Origin: Ostreococcus lucimarinus CCE9901
Lineage: Eukaryota; Chlorophyta; Mamiellophyceae; Mamiellales; Bathycoccaceae
DNA length: 64,000 nt
NCBI RefSeq assembly: GCF_000092065.1
Contig: NC_009362.1
Coordinates: 428,501 to 492,500, forward strand
Direction: 5' to 3'
This document shows, piece after piece, positions 50,500-57,819 of this stretch. The position numbers and the translations under genes were made by a program. Within the stretch, counting starts at the first letter, position 1; each line of letters begins with the position of its first letter. The notes under the pieces were generated by a model that searched no databases, was not told the DNA's origin, and saw only the letters and a program-made list of their open reading frames with translations.

Positions 50500-51495
50500 A
50501 TGGGCGCGCGCGCGAGCGCGAACGCGGCGCGCGCGGACGCCGCGACGCTCGTCGAGGCGCTGGCGCTGACGCGTCGGGAACTCGCCGAGGCGTCGGCGGC
50601 GAGAGCGACGGACGCGGCGGCGACGACGGCGGCGAGGGAGACGCTGCGGCGCGAGCTCGAGGCGGCGAGAGAGGGGCGCGCGACGGAGGGGGAGCTGGCG
50701 GACGCGCGCGCGGCGTTGGACGACGCGCGAGAGGCGGCGCGCGGTGCGACGATCGAGACCGAACGGTTGGCGCGCGAGTGCGAGGAGAAGAGGCGGGAAT
50801 TGCGAGCGCTGGAGCGGGAGATCGAGCGCGCGGCCGCCGTCGTCAAAGATAATTTGGCGCGGGAGTTGGCGCGAGCGCGAAGCGCGCGCGACGCGCCGAG
50901 CAAAGTCGTCGCGGTGGCAGAAAAGACGGCGCAAAAGGCTGAGATCGAGGCCGAGGCGCGACTCGCTTTTGAGCGCGCGGCGGAAGCGCGGTTTCGAGCG
51001 GAACTCGAAGCCGAGCGCGCGCGGTACGAATCCAACCTCGACGAGTTGCGATCGAAGCTGGCAAACGCGGCGACGGCAAAAGATGACGCCGAAAGCGAAG
51101 CAGCGTCCTTAAGACGTCGATGTGACGCGCTGGACGAGAGGCTGGCGCGTGATCGCATGGCGTTGCTCGACGCGACGTCGGCGCTCGAGACGCGCGGGCA
51201 GCTCATCGCGACGCTGCGCCGACGTATAGAATCTTTAGAAGCACGCGAGAGCGAGGCGCGTATGGAGCTGAAGCTTCACGCGAAGAAGGATAGAAAGGTC
51301 AAGTTTGACGGCATTCGACAGCATGAATTCGGCGCACCGGTTGCTCGCGTCGAGGCGACGGCGGTGGCGAAATCAAACGTCGAGGCGACGGCGGTGGCGA
51401 AATCAAACGTTGACGAGCAGACGCCGCAGTCTTCCAGCACTCGACGCGCGGCTTTACAAGAGATCCGTCGCGAGCTCGCCGATCTTAGCCAGTGA
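50500..51495 (+). CDS. Coiled-coil protein with a duplicated 10-residue tail repeat
   Basis: 331 residues, almost all alpha-helical Ala/Glu/Arg-rich coiled coil (about 15-265), then a basic patch KKDRKVKFDG and a C-terminus that contains VEATAVAKSN twice in tandem (nt 51349-51408). This 30-bp repeat recurs in non-coding DNA 1.1 kb away. No family is recognised; it could be a cytoskeletal or scaffold protein. Confidence 0.65.
   Translation: MGARASANAARADAATLVEALALTRRELAEASAARATDAAATTAARETLRRELEAAREGRATEGELADARAALDDAREAARGATIETERLARECEEKRRELRALEREIERAAAVVKDNLARELARARSARDAPSKVVAVAEKTAQKAEIEAEARLAFERAAEARFRAELEAERARYESNLDELRSKLANAATAKDDAESEAASLRRRCDALDERLARDRMALLDATSALETRGQLIATLRRRIESLEARESEARMELKLHAKKDRKVKFDGIRQHEFGAPVARVEATAVAKSNVEATAVAKSNVDEQTPQSSSTRRAALQEIRRELADLSQ
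51349..51408. repeat. 30-bp minisatellite, two in-frame copies
   Basis: Two perfect tandem copies of GTCGAGGCGACGGCGGTGGC followed by GAAATCAAAC, encoding VEATAVAKSN twice. Identical copies occur at 52486-52545. Confidence 0.95.
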
Positions 51496-51676
51496 CAGTA
51501 TTGCGTTGTATAGTTTATATAGTTAGGAAAGTGTCATGTGTGGTCTTCATTACACGCGAGCCCGCACCGCCGACGGAAAGAAACGTTACACCTGAATCGA
51601 AAACTCTCTTCTCATCGTCGCGGCGCACCGGAATCGCGCGCGCGGCTTGCTTGCGTGCTGTTCGTCTTCCTCGCGC

Positions 51677-52275
51677 TTATTCTTCGCCCGACACTCTGGA
51701 CACGAGCGCATCCACTTGTTCCACGAGCTCTTGGCGGCTCTCCTTGAACAACACGTATCGGTACGCGAACCAGGTGGAGTAGCCCAAACCGACGAGTTCC
51801 ATGATCTTCGGCAACAACGGCACCACGTTGATCGCACCAACAAGCGTGGAGGACAACCACACCGCCGCCGTCGCGCCCGCCACGTACGTGATCACCGTCG
51901 ACTTATTTTCGGTTTCTTCCCACTTGTCCGCGATCGTCGCCAACACGTCGTCCGCGTTAAACTTTTCCGCGCGCGCGATCGTCGTCGATCGAAGCGCGAC
52001 GGCCGGCTGCGAGCGCACGCACACTTGTCGTCAGTCTCCGCGCCTCGGCTTCGTCGTCGTCGCGCGCTCGATTCATTCAAACGTCATCAAGATGCGCGCG
52101 GTTTGTTTTGTTCACTCATGAATAATCCATCCACCGCGAACGTTCGACGACGCGCGCGTTCGTCGCGACGCACCTTGACCGTCATCGCGGACGCGCGTCG
52201 CGCGTTCGTCGCGCGTCGCGCGTTCGTCGCGCGGACGTTCGCGCGAACCATCGTGGCCGTGGTCGTGAGCATCAT
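51677..52275 (-). CDS. CURT1: CURT1 thylakoid curvature protein, two exons
   Basis: CURT1 proteins bend thylakoid membranes at grana margins. Exon 1 is 52174-52275 and exon 2 51677-52006, giving 143 residues. Exon 1 (MMLTTTATMVRANVRATNAR...) provides an Arg/Ala/Thr-rich transit peptide. Exon 2 holds the CURT/CAAD domain: EKFNADDVLATIADKWEE, ENKSTVITYVAGATAAVWLSS as helix 1, VGAINVVPLLPKIMELVGLGYS, WFAYRYVLFKESRQELVEQVDALVS. Without splicing, the only ATG-led frame would start at MCVRSQPAVAL, leaving too short a leader. The join Lys | Pro-Ala-Val is in frame, with donor AAG|GTGCGTCG. Confidence 0.9.
52007..52173 (-). other. Intron of CURT1 gene (167 nt)
   Basis: Minus-strand donor AAG|GTGCGTCGCG, CTGACGAC about 30 nt before the acceptor, CTCGCAG|CCGGCC at 52007. 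It removes an in-frame stop between the exons. Confidence 0.85.
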
Positions 52276-52618
52276 CGCGATCGTCGAACGATTCTTTTTG
52301 TGACGCGTGGCGTCGACGCGCGGTCGGTCGGGTCGCGATCGATTTCGAAATCGATCGATCGAACGATCGATCGATCGAAATCGATCGATCGAACGCGATC
52401 GATCGATCGATATTTCGATTCGATGATTCGAATGTTCGATTGTTCGAACGTGAGACATTTCGATGACTGCTTTTACAAATCAAACGTCGAGGCGACGGCG
52501 GTGGCGAAATCAAACGTCGAGGCGACGGCGGTGGCGAAATCAAACATCGAGGCGACGACGGTGGCGAAATCAATTTCGCCAACGCCGAGGCGTCTCGTCG
52601 AGGCGTCTCGTCGAGGCG
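52276..52618. other. CURT1 upstream region with TCGA runs and a minisatellite
   Basis: 343 bp between the CURT1 start and the ZIP stop. From about 52331 to 52440 it is almost entirely built from TCGATCGA and TTCGAA-type palindromes. From 52486 it carries the 30-bp minisatellite. No gene is supported. Confidence 0.6.
52486..52575. repeat. 30-bp minisatellite, two perfect and one diverged copy
   Basis: Copies at 52486-52515 and 52516-52545 are identical to those in the coiled-coil gene at 51349-51408; the third, 52546-52575, has substitutions (GTC to ATC, GGCGG to GACGG, last AC to TT). It ends 43 bp before the ZIP stop codon. Confidence 0.95.
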
Positions 52619-53893
52619 TCACAAGTAGAAGAGGATCAACGAGGCGGCCATGATGGCCATGCCGACGAAGACGTACGTGGTGACGTACTCGTCGTGTGGG
52701 TCGTACTTGAGCGCGGTAGGGATGAGTTCCTTGACGGAGATGAAAACCATCATCCCCGCGACGAGGCCGAAGAGGGAACCGAACGCGGCGGGGGACATGT
52801 CGTTGCCGTTTAAGATGGCGTAGCCGAAGATGGCGCCGACGGGTTCGCTCAAACCGGAGAGAAAAGACCACCAAAATCCTTTCCATTTGCTTCCGGTGGC
52901 GTAATAAATGGGCATGGCGACGCAGATACCTTCGGGAACGTTGTGAATCGCGATCGCGATCGCGAGTGCGGCGCCAAGCTTGGGATCGGCCAAGGCGGCG
53001 ACAAACGTCGCCAAGCCTTCGGGAAAGTTGTGCAAGCCGATGGCGATGGCGGTCATCACTCCCATATTCTTCAGTGTCTTCGCCTCGATCGCCTTGTGAT
53101 GGACGTCAGTCAAGTCGACGTTACTGATAGTCACGTCGTCCGGCGGCGTCGTGGTGGTGTCTGAGACGCTCGAACTCGACGACGTCGACTCGTCCGTGGC
53201 CTTCGACGCCGCGCATACGTGCACCCGAGTCACCCCACTCTCCATCTCAGCGATATCCCGCACGCATCCGTCCAACTCGCCGTGGATGCTCAAAAACGAG
53301 TGATCGTGCGTGTGTTTCACCCGTGCACCATGTCTGTCTTTACTTTTCGCGACGTCGAACGCGGCTTTCCCGCCCCCAAAACACCCGCCGTCGTTCGCCT
53401 TGTGCACCACGAAATCCAACCCGTACATGAATATCAGCCCACCGAAAAAACACAGCGACGCGTACCGCCATCCGCAATTCCCATCACTACCACAAACTTC
53501 CGTGAACGCCTCCACCGATTTCACGCAATAAATCTCCGCGAACGACACGTAAATCATCACCCCGGCGCTTGCCCCGAGCGCGCGCGCGAGCACGCCCGTG
53601 TCCGCCCGCGCCGAGCAAAACACGAACGCGCTCCCGATCGCGGTGGACAGCCCGGCCATGATGACCAGGCCGAACGCCAATCCCACGTCCGCGCTCGAGT
53701 GCTGTTCGCGTTCGTCGAGCGTCGCGTCGCGTCAGTCGTCCCGTCGCGAGTTGGATAGTTGGATAAGAGCCGCGGCGTTCGCGCGCGTTCGCGTTCGCAT
53801 CGCGCTCGCGCTCGCGCGCCGAGCGTCGTCGACGCGCGCGACGCGCGCGTTCGCATCGCTCGATCGCGAGCCGTCGCGCACCTCGCCCGCCAT
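52619..53893 (-). CDS. ZIP-family zinc/metal transporter (ZupT-like), 12-nt first exon
   Basis: Imports Zn2+ or other divalent metals. Exons: 53882-53893 (ATG GCG GGC GAG) and 52619-53701; 364 residues, starting MAGEHSSADVGLAFGLVI. Without the microexon the only frame starts at GTG or cuts into helix 1. The metal-site helices have the ZIP signature HNFPEGLATF (helix 4) and AIAIHNVPEGICVAMPIYYA (helix 5). Between helix 3 and 4 is a long His/Ser/Thr/Asp-rich cytoplasmic loop (HTHDHSFLSIHGELDG, a possible zinc sensor). GFWWSFLSGLSEPVGAIFGY is typical of the GufA/ZupT subfamily. Confidence 0.9.
53702..53881 (-). other. Intron of ZIP transporter gene (180 nt)
   Basis: Minus-strand donor GAG|GTGCGCGACGG, CTGACGCG about 40 nt before acceptor GAACAG|CACTCG. 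Phase 0; the first exon is only 12 nt (Met-Ala-Gly-Glu). Confidence 0.8.
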
Positions 53894-54048
53894 CGCGCTC
53901 GAGCCGCGCGGTGCCGCGAGACGGGCGCCGGCGGCGAGACTGGTCGAGTACGAGGAATAAACACGGAACAAACGGCGCATCGAGACGCGCGCGCGCGCGC
54001 GGCGACGCACCGGCGCGCGCGCGACGGCGCGGCGCGAGATCGATCGCG

Positions 54049-55176
54049 ATGACGCACGCCGTCGTCGACGCCGACGCGACGCTCGAGCGGTGGCGCGCGC
54101 GCGTCGTCGATGGGTGTAAAAGATTGCGCGCCTGGCGCGACGCGGCGTCGACGCGCGCGAACGAGACGACGACGACGACGCGACGGGCCGACGGCGGCGA
54201 TGCGAGCGAGGACGAACGGGACGATGCGCGACGCGCGGGTTCGCGCGACGCGTGGACGCCGGCGATGGATGCGCTGGCGCTGGAGTTGGCGATGTTTGAG
54301 CAGAGATTTTTAAAAGACGCGAGCGCGCGCGAGACGGAGGCGTTGACGGTTGGTGACGCGTGCGCGTTGGCGTACGGCGTCGAGCGGGTGCGTAAGGCGG
54401 TGAATATGAAGTATGGTGCGAACGGTGCGACGACGATGGGTGACGGCGAACGCGATTGGCGCGAACGGTTTCTGGAGTTGACGCCGAGCGCCGTCGTCGA
54501 GGCGGCGACAGAGATGCGACGGTTGTTGACGGTCGTGGAGTTGACGCGATACATCAGCGCGCACGGAGGTGGAGAGGTACCATCGAATGTGTCGACGTCG
54601 AAATGGTTCGCCAAGACGAAGGTGAGGCGAGAGGAGTGCCCGTTTTGTAAGAAGGCGTTCGTGGCGCACTACCTGGCGGCGCACATTGCGACCAAGCACA
54701 CTGGGATTAAGCCCGTGGAGTGTCACTTCAAAGGATGCAGTGAATGTTTCGTGACGACGAAAGATTTGGATCGACACGTGGCACTGGTACACGAGCATAA
54801 GCACACGTGTAAGTTGTGTGGGTTGCCGTTTTCGACAAAGCAAGCGAAGGAGAAACACGAAGCGTTTGGGCACGCGGAGGGGAAAAGCGTGGCGTGTCCG
54901 GTCGCCGGATGCGGCAAGATGTTCAAACACGCTGACAGTATGCGCGCGCACGTGATGCAGTTTCACGGCGATGATAGCGAAAGACGAATGTACCAGTGCG
55001 AGCACCCAGATTGTGATGAGACGTTCCGCACCAAAAGGGAACGCACAAAGCACAGTAAAGAGGTGCACTCGTCAACTTTTCCGAAAAAGCGAAGGAAACC
55101 TTCGACGCAGACTCGATTGAAAAGTCCGACGAAGATGTCTCGATGGCTCTTAGATGAAGACGACGACGAACCGTAA
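54049..55176 (+). CDS. Five-finger C2H2 zinc-finger protein, TFIIIA-like
   Basis: 375 residues. N-terminal Arg/Ala-rich region and an about 140-residue alpha-helical domain, then five C2H2 fingers: CPFCKKAF...HIATKH, CHFKGCSECF...HVALVH, CKLCGLPF...HEAFGH, CPVAGCGKMF...HVMQFH and CEHPDCDETF...HSKEVH. Two-, four- and five-residue Cys spacing alternates, as in TFIIIA-type and other nucleic-acid-binding fingers. A Lys/Pro-rich and acidic tail ends it. TFIIIA in plants has nine fingers, so orthology is not claimed. Start ATG 54049 is preceded by a long Arg-rich frame that I exclude. Confidence 0.8.
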   Translation: MTHAVVDADATLERWRARVVDGCKRLRAWRDAASTRANETTTTTRRADGGDASEDERDDARRAGSRDAWTPAMDALALELAMFEQRFLKDASARETEALTVGDACALAYGVERVRKAVNMKYGANGATTMGDGERDWRERFLELTPSAVVEAATEMRRLLTVVELTRYISAHGGGEVPSNVSTSKWFAKTKVRREECPFCKKAFVAHYLAAHIATKHTGIKPVECHFKGCSECFVTTKDLDRHVALVHEHKHTCKLCGLPFSTKQAKEKHEAFGHAEGKSVACPVAGCGKMFKHADSMRAHVMQFHGDDSERRMYQCEHPDCDETFRTKRERTKHSKEVHSSTFPKKRRKPSTQTRLKSPTKMSRWLLDEDDDEP

Positions 55177-55332
55177 CGCTTCGTTAGACAGTAGAAATAG
55201 TGTAAAAACAACCTCACGATGATTTAGTTACACTTACGCGTCAACTCGCGGCGACGTCAACAGCGATGGTAACGCGCTTTCATTGAGTGATGATTGATTT
55301 CAACGAGCTAAAGAAAATATGTGTGTTTTGTT

Positions 55333-56943
55333 TTATTTTTTCAGTCCGAAGTGTCCGTCGTACACTTCCGCGAACTGAAACTCGGCCGCAATCTTTCTAC
55401 CTGCAAACCATCTCGCGTGAAGTGCTTGCTGCGCGCGCGTGCTTGAAGCGGTATCGACAAACTTGAGATACACGAATCCCTGACTATCCTTATCCACGAA
55501 GGCGTGCGTGATTTCGCCAAACTTTTCGCACTCTCCCTTGACGTCCTCGGCGATGTCCAACCACCACTCCGGATCGGTTTCTTCCGCGGCGTTGAACAGG
55601 TTTTTGAGCAATATGCACGGCGTTGGGATCGGCGAACCCGGGCCGAGTACCCCTTGCGTGATTGGTTGCGCTGCGAGCGGTAACGCCTCGCCGGGTACAT
55701 CAATCGGCTTCACCGCATCCGCCGTCGTCGGCAAGCCAGTGCTCGGATCGATGGTGAATCCCTTCTCTATCTCTTTGTCTTGACCGGCGAGACGCGCCAT
55801 GAGTGCCGCACGACCACGACTGTCCATTCGTAAACCACCGCTACCCTCGTCGAGCTCACCGAGCGACTCGACCGGCGCCGCCATCGTGCTCGCCGCTGCT
55901 TGCACACCTTGGCTCGCAATGGAAACGCGAATGGGAATACCGACGAGTTCTAACCCATTCAGTTGCGATAGCGCGAGCATGGCGTGCTGTGTCAGCTTGA
56001 ACTGCACGAACGCGCTCGCAAACTTGCCCGCGGCGCCCGGATCGTCGTCTTTGATCATAGATATGAAGTCAAGCTCGCCGAACGGCTCGAACACGGCTTT
56101 GACGTCGTCCTCGCTCAAGCCGAGGTGAAGTCCACCGACTCGCAACTTACACGGCCCCGCCGACGCAATGTAGGGCACTCCCTGTCCATAACTCGCCCCG
56201 AGCTTCTTCTTTTGCGCCTGCTCCGCCTCCCACGCGATGTTCTTCTCCGCCTCGCTAGTCTTCACCGCGATGGCTTGCCCGTTTAACTCTTGTCCGGTGA
56301 GCTCCAACGCGGGGTGTATGAACTTCTTATCGGCGAACTCAACGTACGCCATCCCCTTACTCTTCGGCGTGTTCCTATCGTAAATGATCCGCACGTCCGT
56401 CACCTTTCCAACTTTACTGAAAAACTTGAAGATGCCTCGCTCGTCGAGCTTCGTGCTTAAATTCGTCACGAACACCGTCCTCGTATCTCGATCGAGCTTC
56501 TCCAGCTCTCTGCGCTGACGATCCGCCTCTCGCTCTTGTCGCTTCCTCTCCCGTTCCTCTTCGCGTTCGGGCGTCGACAACCTCGCGCGGTCTCGCGACC
56601 GCGATCTCGACCGTCTCCGCGCCCGCCTTCGCCCTCGGTCTTCGCCTTCGCCCTCCCTCGACCGCGACCGTCGCCTGCGTTCGCCCGCGCGTCGATCGTC
56701 TCGTCCGCGTCGCGCCCGATCCGCGTTCTCCTCCTCCTCCCCTCCCGACCGCTCGCCGTAGTCATCCTCCCCGTCGCGGCGTCGCCGCCGACTCGCCTCG
56801 ACGTCCGCCTTCGCGTTCGCCTTCGCGTTCGACGCGCGCGGCGCCGCCGCCGCCGCACCTCGCGTCGCGTCGCTCGCGCGCATGGACTTCTCGAGCAGGT
56901 CCCACTCCGCGACGCGCGTCGCGTCGACGTCGTCCTCGCCCAT
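55333..56943 (-). CDS. RBM39: RBM39/CAPER-like splicing factor (RS domain, three RRMs)
   Basis: Nuclear splicing factor of the CC1/CAPER family, related to U2AF65. 536 residues: N-terminal acidic region and RS domain (Arg-Ser and Arg-Glu stretches, about 50-145), RRM1 (TRTVFVTNLSTKLDERGIFKFF ... SKGMAYVEFA), RRM2 (CKLRVGGLHLGLSEDDVKAVFEPFGELDF), a Gly/Ala linker, and a C-terminal UHM-type RRM3 (CILLKNLFNAAEETDPEWW ... KFGEITHAFV ... GFVYLKF) ending in RWFAGRKIAAEFQ. This order and the linker AALMARLAGQDK are the RBM39 fingerprint. Start ATG 56943 (MGEDDVDATRVAEWDLLEKS) is chosen over the upstream frame. Confidence 0.92.
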   Translation of the reverse strand: MGEDDVDATRVAEWDLLEKSMRASDATRGAAAAAPRASNAKANAKADVEASRRRRRDGEDDYGERSGGEEEENADRARRGRDDRRAGERRRRSRSREGEGEDRGRRRARRRSRSRSRDRARLSTPEREEERERKRQEREADRQRRELEKLDRDTRTVFVTNLSTKLDERGIFKFFSKVGKVTDVRIIYDRNTPKSKGMAYVEFADKKFIHPALELTGQELNGQAIAVKTSEAEKNIAWEAEQAQKKKLGASYGQGVPYIASAGPCKLRVGGLHLGLSEDDVKAVFEPFGELDFISMIKDDDPGAAGKFASAFVQFKLTQHAMLALSQLNGLELVGIPIRVSIASQGVQAAASTMAAPVESLGELDEGSGGLRMDSRGRAALMARLAGQDKEIEKGFTIDPSTGLPTTADAVKPIDVPGEALPLAAQPITQGVLGPGSPIPTPCILLKNLFNAAEETDPEWWLDIAEDVKGECEKFGEITHAFVDKDSQGFVYLKFVDTASSTRAQQALHARWFAGRKIAAEFQFAEVYDGHFGLKK

Positions 56944-56987
56944 GGCGCGCGCGCCGATGCCGATCGCCGACGCCGCGCACGACCTTG

Positions 56988-57246
56988 GTGCAGCAGGGCG
57001 ACTAAGAGCATCGCACACAACTTAAGTTCTCGTCGAGTTTTCTACGCATTTACCGTGATTTAGATCTATTAGTGCCGAAATCGCGATCGCGTTTTGTCCA
57101 GCCTGCACACTTACGCACAAACTTAGTGCAGGGCGACTAAGAGCATCGCACATAACTTAAGTTCTCGTCGAGTTTTCTACGCATTTACCGTGATTTAGGT
57201 CTATGAGTACCGAAATCGCGAAAACCGTTTTGTCCAGCCCGCACAC
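56988..57246. repeat. Two-copy direct repeat, about 135-bp period
   Basis: Nearly identical blocks share GCGACTAAGAGCATCGCACA, CTTAAGTTCTCGTCGAGTTT, TCTACGCATTTACCGTGATT, CCGAAATCGCG and GTTTTGTCCAGCC. They lie between RBM39-like and the gene at 57256, AT-richer than the surroundings. Confidence 0.9.
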
Positions 57247-57255
57247 GGCGCCGCG

Positions 57256-57777
57256 ATGGCGACGCCGCGCGCGGTGCCGGCGGTCGATTTCGTCGACGGT
57301 GATTTCACCCCGAGTCGAATGCGCGCGGCGGCGGGGACGGTGGGATCGACGCGCGCGCTGCGGCGCGCGCTGTGCGTGCGCGCGATCGAGGATAACGACG
57401 GGCGCGAACCGGGAGACTGGCACGCGCTCGCGTGCGAAGCGTTCGATGACGGTGATTTCGAGACGTGTTCGTACGCGCTGCGACGGTGCGCGACGTTAGA
57501 CGGAGGGTACGCGCGCGATCCGAGGTTTGCGCTGCGTCGAGCGCACTGCGCGCTGCGGTTGGGGGAGGACGATGTGGTCGAGGCGGTGGACGCGACGCTC
57601 GCGGCTACGGAGGCGGCGGGCGAGCGCGTTCCAGAGGACGTCGCCGCGGCGATCGCGGTGGATGCGTGCGGAGTGGAGGCGGCGTGGGCGGAGACGGCGA
57701 GGAAAGAGGTTCGAATCGAGACGCTCGCGGCGTTTGAAAGAGCAAAGGGAGTGTTAGAAAAGTATAGGAACGTTTAG
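57256..57777 (+). CDS. Unrecognised small helical protein
   Basis: 173 residues: VPAVDFVDGDFTPSRMRAA start, then Ala/Arg-rich helical repeats with TPR-like features (WHALACEAFDDGDFETCSYALRRC and RFALRRAHCALRLGEDDVVEAVDATLAA). No family is recognised. It begins directly after a duplicated block that may supply its promoter. Confidence 0.6.
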   Translation: MATPRAVPAVDFVDGDFTPSRMRAAAGTVGSTRALRRALCVRAIEDNDGREPGDWHALACEAFDDGDFETCSYALRRCATLDGGYARDPRFALRRAHCALRLGEDDVVEAVDATLAATEAAGERVPEDVAAAIAVDACGVEAAWAETARKEVRIETLAAFERAKGVLEKYRNV

Positions 57778-57819
57778 GCGCGAGTGTTGTGTAGTATCAA
57801 TCGAAACGCGAGTTGGAAG

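Noticed and set aside
52112-52582. Minus-strand ORF with SPPPSPRRL repeats
   Set aside because: The repeats are the minus-strand reading of the minisatellite and TCGA runs; CURT1 exon 1 occupies another frame here.
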